Part shown: positions 1-8,400 of the stretch, piece by piece
How positions within the stretch are numbered: position 1 is the first letter of the stretch
Layout: each line of letters starts with the position of its first letter
Source of the DNA: CAZVWV01 sp964631745
GTDB taxonomy: Bacteria; Bdellovibrionota_C; UBA2361; JBGSMV01
Assembly (NCBI GenBank): GCA_964631745.1
Contig: CAZVWV010000085.1
Span: forward strand, 1 to 17,108
Length of the DNA: 17,108 nucleotides
Direction: 5' to 3'
The notes under the pieces: generated by a model
Databases searched by the model: none
What the model was told of the DNA's origin: nothing
What the model saw: the letters and a program-made list of their open reading frames with translations, nothing else
Made by a program: the position numbers and the translations under genes

Positions 1-62
1 GCTGCCTGTCGGCCTAAGAATTTGTGCCGCTACGTGGCACCGGCCGACGAGTCGTCGGCGCT
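1..62. repeat. 62-bp dispersed stem-loop element, copy 1
   Basis: This stretch matches 3868-3929 at 55 of 62 positions, in the same orientation. It contains three inverted pairs: outer stem A (GTCGGCC 8-14 with GGCCGAC 42-48), inner stem B (GTGCC 24-28 with GGCAC 36-40), and hairpin C (GCCGACGA 43-50 with TCGTCGGC 52-59). Stems A and C share bases 43-48, so they cannot form together. The seven differences from copy 2 fall at 8, 20, 23, 29, 31, 32 and 35, almost all in unpaired positions, and 36-62 is identical. It looks like a REP- or MITE-like intergenic element. The window starts at its first base, so it may extend further left. The rest of the upstream region (63-171) shows nothing else I recognise. 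Confidence 0.7.
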
Positions 63-171
63 CCATAATATACCTGCATTACTGGCTTTTGGGCAAAAAA
101 ACTAAGCGTGCAGAATATATTTAGGCAAGCTGCCAACTAGATCGAGCGAAACATTAGGAGAATATAAAACC

Positions 172-1380
172 GTGCCGGATCTTAAAACAGATTTCTTAAT
201 AGTAGGCGGTGGCATCATCGGGTTAGCTCTGGCGAGATCGCTGCTTGCTCAAAAGCCTGGCGCTAAGATTACCGTCATAGAAAAAGAATCTGAAATTGCC
301 TGGCATGCTTCCGGCAGAAATAGCGGAGTGCTGCATGCCGGATTTTATTATACGGCCGATAGTTTAAAGGCGCGTTTTACGGTTGATGGCAATCGTGCCA
401 TGCGTGCCTATTGTCAGGAGCGAAACCTGCCGTTGAACAATTGTGGCAAGTTGGTAGTCGCGCGGAATGAATCTGAACTTGAGGGGTTACATGAGCTTGA
501 ACGGCGCGGAAAACGAAACGGTTCAAATATTAAAATGATCTCGGCCGAGGAAGCTCGTGAGCTTGAGCCTAACGCCAAGACACATAAGCTAGCTCTTTAT
601 TCGCCGGATACTGCCAGCGTTGATCCTGCACTCGTATGCAAAACCCTCGGAGCAGAACTGGTCGCTAGCGGGGTTAACCTAAAAACAGGTTGCGAGTTTT
701 TCTCGCATGCGGGCAATCTTGCCCTTACCAGCGCGGGTGAGATTCAGTTCACTTGCTTGATTAACGCAGCGGGACTGTATGCTGATAAACTTGCCCATAT
801 GTTCGGATTTGGGCGCGACTTCACGATCATTCCATTTAAAGGGATCTATCTAAAATACGGTAAGAACAAAACCGATATCGGCATGCACATCTATCGCGTC
901 CCCAATCTGCAAAATCCCTTTCTTGAGGTGCATTTCACAAAAACGGTCGATGGCGGAATCAAGATAGGGCCGACCGCCATACCGGCCTTTTGGCGTGAAA
1001 ATTACGATGGGCTAGCACGCTTTAGCCTACCCGAATTTTTGAGTATCGCAGCGTGGGAGAGTCGCTTATTTCTACAAAACGCCTTTGGCTTTAGAAACCT
1101 AGCCATTCATGAAGTGAAGAAGTATATTAAAGCTCATTTTATTGAGCTTGGAGCGGAGCTAGTGCAATATATAGACCCACAAGGCTTCAGTGAGTTTGCC
1201 AAACCGGGTATTCGCGCGCAGCTGTTAAACAAGCGTACCCTGGAGTTGGTGCAAGATTTTGTGATCGAAGGCGATTCGCACAGCGTCCATATTTTAAACG
1301 CTGTGTCTCCCGGATTTACGTGTAGCTTCCCTTTTGCAGATTATGTCGTTCAACATCACATTAAATTACATAAAGACTAG
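172..1380 (+). CDS. lhgO: LhgO-type FAD-dependent oxidoreductase (L-2-hydroxyglutarate oxidase family)
   Basis: This is a 402-aa flavoprotein of the DAO superfamily, the usual length for LhgO/YgaF enzymes. Those enzymes oxidise L-2-hydroxyglutarate to 2-oxoglutarate and pass electrons to the quinone pool or oxygen. The N-terminal Rossmann dinucleotide motif VGGGIIGLA (11-19) is followed by an acidic residue ending strand 2 (E37, in VIEKE) that should bind the FAD ribose. The segment HASGRNSGVLHAGFYY (45-60) is typical of this family. The start is GTG with AGGAG at 156-160, 11 nt upstream. The next gene starts 20 bp downstream, so the two are probably cotranscribed. LhgO-like genes can sit in sugar-nucleotide clusters, and the true substrate here may be another 2-hydroxyacid. 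Family assignment is firm; substrate is inferred. Confidence 0.85.
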   Translation: MPDLKTDFLIVGGGIIGLALARSLLAQKPGAKITVIEKESEIAWHASGRNSGVLHAGFYYTADSLKARFTVDGNRAMRAYCQERNLPLNNCGKLVVARNESELEGLHELERRGKRNGSNIKMISAEEARELEPNAKTHKLALYSPDTASVDPALVCKTLGAELVASGVNLKTGCEFFSHAGNLALTSAGEIQFTCLINAAGLYADKLAHMFGFGRDFTIIPFKGIYLKYGKNKTDIGMHIYRVPNLQNPFLEVHFTKTVDGGIKIGPTAIPAFWRENYDGLARFSLPEFLSIAAWESRLFLQNAFGFRNLAIHEVKKYIKAHFIELGAELVQYIDPQGFSEFAKPGIRAQLLNKRTLELVQDFVIEGDSHSVHILNAVSPGFTCSFPFADYVVQHHIKLHKD

Positions 1381-1400
1381 ATAAAGGAGCAGCGGTACAC

Positions 1401-2324
1401 ATGCGAGCATTAGTAACAGGAGCCGTTGGTTTCGCTGGACGTTACCTAGTCAATCACCTGCTACAACACGGTGATAAAGTATTGGGCACCTGGCTGCACG
1501 AAGAAGCTTTAGAGATTACATGTGAGAAGGCTCACCTGGATATTCGAAACCTTCCTGACTGCCAACGTGTAATTTCAAAATTTCGCCCCGAAGTCGTTTA
1601 TCATCTGGCCGGCATCGCCTTTCCCCCGGATGCTGAGCGCGACTTTAGCGAAGCCTTGGCAGTGAACGTAGAGGGGACTTACAATATTTTTCGCGCATGC
1701 CACGACTTGGCCCTCCCTATCAAAATAGTTTTGGTGAGTTCCGCGGAAATTTACGGCAACGCCAAAGTCCTGCCGATAAGCGAGAGCACCGCCATAAGTC
1801 CTCATCATAATTATAGCCTGAGCAAGGCCATGGCCGAGATGGTAGCGGAACGCTTCAATTCCAGCCCAACCTTAAGCTCCGTAAGAATCAGGGCATTTAA
1901 TCATATCGGGCCCGGTCAGCGCATTGATTTTGTAATCTCAAATTTTGCTTTCCAGCTTGCCTCAATTGCCAAAGGCAAAAGCGCGCCGGTAATGCTAGTT
2001 GGGAATCTGGATGCAAAGCGAGATTTTACGGACGTGCGCGATATCGTTCGCGGCTACCGCTTAGCAGCTCAAAAAGGGCAGGGGGTTTATAACTTGTGCT
2101 CCGGAAAATCAATCTCGATTCGCGATGTCTTGGATGCTCTAATTGAAGTCTCTGGAATAAAAGTTGAAGTCAGAACAGACCCGTCGCGAATTCGGCCAAT
2201 CGATACCTTGGAAGTATATGGAAGCTACAAGAAAGCCGAAGCGGAGCTGGGATGGAAGCCTGAGTATACCGATCTGAAAAAATCACTCAAAGAGGTTTAC
2301 GAGTACTGGCTCAAGGCGGAGTGA
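1401..2324 (+). CDS. rmd: Extended SDR, probable GDP-4-dehydro-6-deoxy-D-mannose reductase
   Basis: This 307-aa NAD(P)-dependent extended short-chain dehydrogenase has the cofactor motif TGAVGFAG (6-13), active-site serines in LVSS (S113/S114) and the catalytic pair Y138-x3-K142 (YSLSK). The segments FNHIGPGQ (166-173) and VGNLDAKRDFTDVRD (200-214) are characteristic of the Rmd/GDP-6-deoxy-talose dehydrogenase branch, which reduces GDP-4-keto-6-deoxymannose to GDP-D-rhamnose (or 6-deoxytalose) for surface polysaccharide. An AAGGAG box at 1384-1389 lies 11 nt before the ATG. The gene follows lhgO by 20 bp. The GDP-mannose dehydratase (gmd) that would supply the substrate is not in the window. 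It could instead act on another NDP-4-keto sugar; SDR class is near certain, substrate moderately so. Confidence 0.7.
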   Translation: MRALVTGAVGFAGRYLVNHLLQHGDKVLGTWLHEEALEITCEKAHLDIRNLPDCQRVISKFRPEVVYHLAGIAFPPDAERDFSEALAVNVEGTYNIFRACHDLALPIKIVLVSSAEIYGNAKVLPISESTAISPHHNYSLSKAMAEMVAERFNSSPTLSSVRIRAFNHIGPGQRIDFVISNFAFQLASIAKGKSAPVMLVGNLDAKRDFTDVRDIVRGYRLAAQKGQGVYNLCSGKSISIRDVLDALIEVSGIKVEVRTDPSRIRPIDTLEVYGSYKKAEAELGWKPEYTDLKKSLKEVYEYWLKAE

Positions 2325-2369
2325 GGAACCGTATATCGAATAACGGCGTAACCACCGATTATAAGAAAC

Positions 2370-2582
2370 TTAACTCCCTTTTCTAATAAGATTCTCAACA
2401 GATCTTTGAAATCGGAGTTCATCTGGATTGCCTTTTCTAATTATGTGCGCGTCCTTTACAAGGTCCCAAGCGGCTTTGAAGCGGGCGTCCGGTCCGAGTT
2501 TCTCCCAAAGCTCGTAATCTTCTCTTGAGTCATCTTCGCCCAATTTGCCAAGTTTCGTAAAGACATCGCCGCGTTTCGCCAT
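2370..2582 (-). CDS. Small hypothetical protein, 70 aa
   Basis: This charged, soluble 70-aa protein lies on the opposite strand between rmd and rfbG. It has no signal peptide or membrane segment. The pattern is an acidic helix with aromatics (REDYELWEKL, about 20-29), then a linker, and a C-terminal DELRFQRSVENLIRK (54-68). It resembles the very short proteins with an 'ERL..ELR.....RLQR' pattern often found next to predicted nucleotidyltransferases (AbiEii/MNT-like pairs), but no such partner is adjacent here, so I do not assign a function. No clear Shine-Dalgarno box is visible; a GAGAG lies about 11 nt upstream of the ATG. It could be an orphan antitoxin-like gene or a spurious reading frame. 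Confidence 0.5.
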   Translation of the reverse strand: MAKRGDVFTKLGKLGEDDSREDYELWEKLGPDARFKAAWDLVKDAHIIRKGNPDELRFQRSVENLIRKGS

Positions 2583-2688
2583 TATAATCTAATTCTCTCA
2601 TATTAGAATATGCGGTACAATCTCAATCCTTGGATGGTAGATACAAAATTTCACTCAGCCTTTCATGCTAACTTCGAAGGATTCTTAA

Positions 2689-3801
2689 ATGCCGACTAAC
2701 CAGATTACTTCATTGAAGGTCTTTGCCGATAAACGCGTACTAATAACCGGCGATACCGGCTTCAAAGGCGGCTGGCTAGCAGCCTGGCTCTCTATCTTAG
2801 GCGCAAAGGTTTTTGGCTTGGCCGATCGTGTGCCCACCGTGCCATCTTTTTATGAAGCCTGCGCCCTACCGACGAAGCTCCAACACTCGCTTGGCGATGT
2901 TAGAGATTTAGCCTTCGTCAAAAAAGCACTTGAGAGTGTTCAGCCCGATTACGTATTCCATCTGGCGGCCCAGGCCTTAGTGCGCCGAGCCTACAAAGAT
3001 CCGCACGAGGCTTTTACCACCAATACCATGGGCACACTAAATATGCTCGAGGCGCTTCGACATTATAAGAAGAGATGCGCCGCGATCTTTATTACCAGCG
3101 ACAAAGCTTATGACAATCTCGAATGGCCTTGGGGTTACCGAGAAACTGATGCGCTTGGTGGCAAAGACCCTTACAGCGGTTCTAAAGGCGCAGCCGAATG
3201 CGTTTTAAAAAGTTACTCAAGATCATATTTTGACGAAGCCGCAAGTCCGGTTAAGGTCGCAGTCACTCGTGCTGGTAACGTGATCGGCGGTGGCGACTGG
3301 GCCGAGGACCGTATCGTGCCAGATGCTGTGCGGGCGTGGTCCGCCGAAAAGGAGCTTACGATTCGAAGTCCTGATGCTATCCGGCCTTGGCAGCACGTTC
3401 TAGAGCCGCTCAGCGGATATCTTCACCTGGCTTCGAAGTTGGCCCACGACTCCGCGCTAAACGGCGAAGCCTTTAACTTCGGACCCGCCGCTGACCAGGT
3501 TTTCACAGTTGAGGAGTTGTTGCGAGCGCTGGGTCGGCACTGGCCCAAAGCGAAGTGGTCTTCCTCGGCGCCACAGAACGCCAAGATGCCCGAAGCTTCC
3601 TTACTAAAACTCAACTGCGATAAAGCCTTGCACAAGTTGGGTTGGGAATCGACCTTAACGTTTTCTGAATGTGTAGAATTTACGGCCGAGTGGTATAGCG
3701 TTTTTTATCAGGGCGCGGATGTCTGGCAGATTACCACTCGGCAGATTGAACTCTATACAAAGATCGCCAAAGAACGCGGTCGAAAGTGGGCATTGTTGTA
3801 A
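2689..3801 (+). CDS. rfbG: CDP-glucose 4,6-dehydratase
   Basis: This 370-aa extended SDR converts CDP-D-glucose to CDP-4-keto-6-deoxy-D-glucose, the entry step to 3,6-dideoxyhexoses (abequose, paratose, tyvelose, ascarylose) and related O-antigen sugars. It shows the NAD motif TGDTGFKGGW (20-29), the family signature HLAAQALVRRAY (91-102), the catalytic segment ITSDKAYDN (135-143; T136, D138, K139) and Y162-x3-K166 (YSGSK). Length is normal for RfbG/DdhB. AAGGA at 2677-2681 lies 7 nt before the ATG. A TACAAT at 2616-2621 could be its -10 element, but I see no good -35. Neither glucose-1-phosphate cytidylyltransferase (rfbF) nor the 3-dehydrase (rfbH) is in the window, so the enzyme relies on genes elsewhere. 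The copy-2 stem-loop element follows 66 bp after the stop. Confidence 0.93.
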   Translation: MPTNQITSLKVFADKRVLITGDTGFKGGWLAAWLSILGAKVFGLADRVPTVPSFYEACALPTKLQHSLGDVRDLAFVKKALESVQPDYVFHLAAQALVRRAYKDPHEAFTTNTMGTLNMLEALRHYKKRCAAIFITSDKAYDNLEWPWGYRETDALGGKDPYSGSKGAAECVLKSYSRSYFDEAASPVKVAVTRAGNVIGGGDWAEDRIVPDAVRAWSAEKELTIRSPDAIRPWQHVLEPLSGYLHLASKLAHDSALNGEAFNFGPAADQVFTVEELLRALGRHWPKAKWSSSAPQNAKMPEASLLKLNCDKALHKLGWESTLTFSECVEFTAEWYSVFYQGADVWQITTRQIELYTKIAKERGRKWALL

Positions 3802-3867
3802 TTTCTCTAAAACTTCCGGGCGAGACAAGAGAACATTTAGACCGCCGAGTTCAAGCCCATACTTGGT

Positions 3868-3929
3868 GCTGCCTATCGGCCTAAGATTTAGTGCCTCCCC
3901 GCGGCACCGGCCGACGAGTCGTCGGCGCT
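3868..3929. repeat. 62-bp dispersed stem-loop element, copy 2
   Basis: This is the direct-orientation copy of the element at 1-62, located between the convergent rfbG and nuclease genes. Hairpin C is intact (3910-3917 with 3919-3926) and stem B is intact (3891-3895 with 3903-3907). Stem A has lost its outermost pair (A instead of G at 3875) and keeps TCGGCC/GGCCGA. Between convergent genes it could also act as a bidirectional transcription barrier, although no T-run follows the stem on either strand. Confidence 0.7.
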
Positions 3930-3979
3930 ACCGAACATTAGACACCGCACTTTCATTTTGCCCGTGGTTATTGAGTTCA

Positions 3980-4510
3980 TCATTCATGACGGAAGGCATT
4001 CGAATTAATCCCCCAAAGTCCACGCGCGTGCTTTCTAGCATCCTGGGCGGCTTTCCTAAAACGGGAAATGTAACGAACATTAGGCGGAAAAGTGTAAGGT
4101 TTTGCAAAGCCATCTTGAATAATCTTTTCATTAAGCATGCTGCCGTCGGATAAATATACATAGGCCAGCAAGCGTCCGTACTGGTCTCTTGGAACCACAT
4201 CAAACTCAATATTCAAAAAATTCTCGTCGCTTACCAAGAGCTCCGTATGCTCTTTTGCGCGCTGCCCGAGTGAGAGGATCTGATTTAAATCTGCGTAAGA
4301 CCTTGCAGAATCCCTCTCCGCTTTCTTATTCACTGCCGACTCAGGCGTATCGATCCCAATCAGGCGCAGCGCCTCTTTCCTTCCGTGATATGTAACCTTA
4401 AGAGTATCGCCATCAACCACCCGTAACAGCTTGACCTGCTCTGCAAGCGCCAAATTGGAAAAGATTACAAGCCAGCCCAGAATGCCTCTTAAATACTTAG
4501 TAGCTTGCAT
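3980..4510 (-). CDS. Secreted staphylococcal-nuclease (thermonuclease) homologue
   Basis: This 176-aa protein has a Sec signal peptide (hydrophobic core 10-23, likely cleavage after ALA at 23) followed by one SNase/OB-fold domain. The key residues of micrococcal nuclease are all present: the calcium-binding DGD (33-35), RLIGIDTPE with R49, D54 and E57 (equivalent to R35, D40 and E43), and DQYGR with R113 (equivalent to R87). It should be an active, Ca-dependent, exported endonuclease, working in the periplasm or outside the cell for DNA scavenging or biofilm turnover. CTCCTT on the + strand at 4517-4522 (AAGGAG in sense) lies 6 nt before the start. It is divergent from the transporter, with a shared 96-bp upstream region. 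Confidence 0.9.
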   Translation of the reverse strand: MQATKYLRGILGWLVIFSNLALAEQVKLLRVVDGDTLKVTYHGRKEALRLIGIDTPESAVNKKAERDSARSYADLNQILSLGQRAKEHTELLVSDENFLNIEFDVVPRDQYGRLLAYVYLSDGSMLNEKIIQDGFAKPYTFPPNVRYISRFRKAAQDARKHARGLWGINSNAFRHE

Positions 4511-4533
4511 ATGGGACTCCTTCGGTGCTTAGG

Positions 4534-4550
4534 TTAAGCTGGTGCGGGTT
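4534..4550. repeat. 17-bp exact direct repeat, copy in the nuclease leader
   Basis: TTAAGCTGGTGCGGGTT occurs here, in the untranslated leader of the nuclease gene, and again at 5928-5944 inside the coding region of the large FG-GAP gene. In the large gene its complement encodes NPHQLN. Read in the corresponding frame, the leader copy would also give NPHQLN, followed by L-S. Confidence 0.6.
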
Positions 4551-4606
4551 AAACAGGCAACGGAATGTATCGGGAAAGTCTAACAGGGAATTGTTTTGGA
4601 TAACAG

Positions 4607-5458
4607 ATGGGACTACTAGCATGCTTTCTTGGTGCCCTAAGTTTTTCAGCTAAAGATATAGTCAGCAAACTATTGTCGCTTAAAGTTGACGGCACTTCTT
4701 CAACTTTCGCCTCCTTTGCCTTTGCCGTTCCGTACTACGCCTTAATAATCTTACTTGCCTGGCAGCTGGGGCTTGAAGATTTCATAGTTGGCCCGGAATT
4801 CACAACGCTTGTCTTGCTTCGAGCTTTAACTGACTCTGGAGCCGAATGGTTTAAGATGCAAGCTTTAGCCTCGGGCGAAATTTCATTGTTAGTTTCTTTT
4901 CTCTATTTAAGCCCGGCTTTTGTTTTAGTGCTGGCTCCATTTATCACGGGCGATGTCATGAGTTGGCAAGGCATGCTGGGGGTATGCATCGTGAGCTTTG
5001 CCGGTATTATTCTTGCTCTAAGGGAGCGAAAGCTTATGCGCGGCCATTCCGTGCGCGGCATCGTTTTGGCTCTGTGCTCAGCCTTCTTCTTCAGTCTAAA
5101 CCATTGCTTGGACAGACTGGCCGTGATGCAAGCCTCGCCCTTAATGTGCGGCTTTTCCATGACGCTAGTGTGCGCGCTTTTTTTCGCCCCATTTGCCCTA
5201 CGTGAGTCGCGTGCTCGACAGGTGGCGAAGCACTCGGGAAACTTTTTCATACGGGGCTTTTTTGAAGTGGTCTCCATGTTTTGCAAATTATTTGCGCTTC
5301 AATACATGCAGGCCGCCTATGTGGTCGGAATCCTTCGAGTCTCTATGGTATTTTCTATCGTGAGCGGCAAAGTTTTATTTAAAGAGAAAGATTTCGGCGC
5401 CAGAATCATTGCCGGTGTAGTTACATTGGTGGGGGTGTTACTGATTGTTCTAAGTTGA
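4607..5458 (+). CDS. EamA/DMT-family transporter
   Basis: This 283-aa inner-membrane protein has ten predicted hydrophobic segments arranged as two tandem five-helix EamA units, the normal size for a drug/metabolite transporter. The second unit begins near VRGIVLALCSAFFFSL (about 148-163). Each unit starts with a helix carrying small and polar residues, and the protein ends right after the tenth helix (IIAGVVTLVGVLLIVLS). Substrate cannot be predicted; EamA members export amino acids, sugars or other metabolites. The Shine-Dalgarno is weak (GGA at 4598-4600), but the start fits, because the first helix begins directly. Its last 9 bases overlap the 3' end of the convergent 1673-aa gene. Confidence 0.88.
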   Translation: MGLLACFLGALSFSAKDIVSKLLSLKVDGTSSTFASFAFAVPYYALIILLAWQLGLEDFIVGPEFTTLVLLRALTDSGAEWFKMQALASGEISLLVSFLYLSPAFVLVLAPFITGDVMSWQGMLGVCIVSFAGIILALRERKLMRGHSVRGIVLALCSAFFFSLNHCLDRLAVMQASPLMCGFSMTLVCALFFAPFALRESRARQVAKHSGNFFIRGFFEVVSMFCKLFALQYMQAAYVVGILRVSMVFSIVSGKVLFKEKDFGARIIAGVVTLVGVLLIVLS

Positions 5459-8400
5459 GCGACTCTTGACACGGCCAAGGCAGCGTGTGCGCTCCTTTGG
5501 GAGGCTGTTTATAGCGACCGAAAGTTTTTTCTCAAGTTTATTTAAAGCGTTCGGTGCTGATCTTACCTTACAACTTTTTACTGCAATTTTTTCTGCTTTT
5601 CGTGAGGCCGCCAGGACGCTGCGCGTCAATTTTTGTAGTTCTTTAATACTGGCCCCATTCTTAACCTGTTTACAAGCCTTAGCCTTACATTTCAAGATTA
5701 CCGTACTAAAATTGGTCCTTAAAATGCGCGCGAATTTGGCAAACAACAGCGACTGCTTAGTGTTAATGGCAGTTACGGAGAGTGACTGCTTACAAAAATT
5801 AATCTGCGACAAGATACGCTCGGCCCTAACCTTTACCTTGTTTATGCTCTGCCTGATTATCGTTTGGGGACGAGCAGACTTGCGAATTTTACAACCTGAC
5901 ACAACGGCGCTTATCCTCCAACTCGGATTAAGCTGGTGCGGGTTGACAAATCCGGCAAAGGCATCATCAAGACCATCATAGTTCTGGTCAAGGTCGCGGA
6001 AGCGAATATCAGGTTTGTGGTTTTTATTAATATCAAAGGCCTCATAGTAATCAGTCTCGCCGTCATCGTCGCTATCTGAGTCAACAGAATCGGGCTGGCC
6101 GTCGGCATCAGAATCTATTGGTATAATTTTGCCTTGGCCCTCGTATGCATCATCTAGTCCATTAAGGTTGGTATCGATTCCGCTCTTGGCGCGAAATGGC
6201 TCAGTAGCCTGCGCTTCGATATTATCATTAATTCCGTCACCATCCGAATCAAGATCTAGATAGTTTGGAATCTTATCTTCATCCGGGTCACCTAAACCTT
6301 CGATACCATCGACTACACCGTCATTGTCCGAATCCTGGTCAAGAATATTATCAATTCCATCGCCGTCATTGTCGCCCGGACTCTCGTTTACATCGTTAAG
6401 GCCATCGCCGTCGTCAGCGCCCCCGCTTGGGGTAATGGTGGGACGAGGCGTCACAGTCGCGCCCGGTGTGGCCGCATCTGCTGGCGTGGCCGTGGCCGTT
6501 ATAGTTGGGGTAGCTGAGACGGTGGGAGTTTCACTGGGGGTGCTTGTAGGTATCCCTGTCGGCGTTTCTGTCGGAGTCTCTGTGAATACCGGTGTTGGTG
6601 TGTCTGTGTCCGTTGGCAGCGGAGTTGCGGTCTCTGTCTCTGTAAACTCGGGAGTTGGAGTTTCGGTAGGTGTCTCAGTAGGCACATCTGTGGGTAACTC
6701 TGTAGGAGTGGCGGTCGCGTCCGGATCGATAGTATTAGTGGGACTTCCCGTGGCGGTCGGTGTTGGAGTAGCCGGCAAGATCGCCCTAAGATCAGCTTCG
6801 TTTAATCCATTGTCGCCCACCCCATACCAACGAGAGTAATTCATCGTCGGAAAATATTGAACTCTCGCGCGCCAGTGATAGTTAGTATGATGCGCTAGCC
6901 CACTAACTGCTTGCTGAAGCTCCATACCAATAGTGCCGATATCGCTCCAGGCACCGTACTGAATGGCTGAGCCGTTCAAAGCTTGCCCCAAGGGCTTACT
7001 CTCCCAAACTAATCTTGCTTGAGTTCTGCCGACCGGACTTACTGCCTTCAGCCTAAAGCTAAAAATTGAATCAAAGGTGGCTGTATTTGGCTGAAGAAGC
7101 CGTCCCAAATGATCGAATTGTTGGGCAGGAGCTGCTCGACCGCCCAGACCACCTCCCACAAAAACGCTTATGCGCCCTTCGTCGGACTGTCCGCCATCAA
7201 AGTTCGGAGATCCCACTAGAATATCGGAGAACCCATCAGCGTTAATATCCCCAGCGCCTGAAAGTGAGGCTGCGAATGCTCCGGCAGCCTGTCCGCCCAA
7301 CATCGTCCAGGCCGCTGGGTTTTCTAGTCCGCTCACATTTCCCAGATATAAATACGCGCGTCCCTCATCGCTAAAAGTGCCATCGTACTTACATGCGCCC
7401 ACGAGCACGTCTGAGTATCCATCGGCATTCACATCGCCGGCACTAGCTACGGCGCAACTATAATCTCCCAGCGCTTGATTTCCTTCGCCTATCCAACTAG
7501 CTGAATTTTGTAAGCCGCTCGGGGTTCCTAAATAGAGATAAGCGCGTCCTTCGTTATTCTCACCGTTGTCGTGGAAGCGTGCTCCCACAACTACATCTGA
7601 AAAGCCATCCCCGTTTACGTCCCCCGCACGCGCCACCGCGGAGCCAAAACTTGCGGCGCTTTGGTTTCCCTCTCCTACCCACGATGCGGCGCTTCGCAAT
7701 CCGGTCGGAGAACCAAGAAACAAAAACGCTCCGCCCTCGTATGTCTGGCCATTACTATAATTTCTCGCCCCCACAATAATGTCAGAATACCCATCACGGT
7801 TGACGTCGCCAGCGCCCGAGACCGCAACACCGAAGTCGGCGAAGTCCTGCCCCGCGCCCTTAATCCAATTGGGGGTGGAGCTAAGTCCTGAAGCCGAACC
7901 GTAATAAGCAAACACCGCACCCTCATCTGTTTTAGTGAGATCGTATCGGTACGCGCCAACAATAACGTCTGAGTACCCATCACCATTAAGATCGCCCGCG
8001 CCGGAAACTGCGTATCCAAAGAAAGCGTAGTCTTGGTCCGACTCAGCTATCCAAGCGGGAGTTGTTTGAAGACCGTCCACCGATCCAAGATACAGATACG
8101 CGCGCCCCTCATTTATCTGACCGTTATCGTATAAACGCGCACCTATAATCACATCGGAATAACCATCACGATTAACATCGCCAGCAGAAGCCACAGAGAA
8201 CCCAAATGACCCCTCGGCCTGATCTCCATCCATCTGCCAAACGGGAGTCGAAGATAAACCGCTGGTGCTCCCTAGGTATAGGGAGACACGGCCTTGCCCT
8301 ACAAGTCCGTTGTCAAAATTCGAGGCGCCTACGATTACGTCAGCAAAACCATCACCATTGACGTCACCGGCGCTCGCCAGAGTCGCTCCAAACCCAGCCC

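Noticed and set aside
1575..1808. 77-aa minus-strand reading frame
   Set aside because: It lies wholly inside rmd, which has intact motifs across this stretch.
3719..4209. Overlapping + and - reading frames around the end of rfbG and the nuclease
   Set aside because: They have no recognisable domain and run through rfbG, the stem-loop element or the well-supported nuclease gene.
5942..6769. Cohesin/dockerin-type cellulosomal module in the large protein
   Set aside because: The Asp loops are spaced irregularly and lack the paired dockerin helices; TSP3-like calcium loops describe them better.
6324..6839. 171-aa + strand reading frame rich in Val, Gly and Ser
   Set aside because: It is the complement of the Pro/Thr stalk of the FG-GAP protein; the pattern follows from the simple DNA composition.
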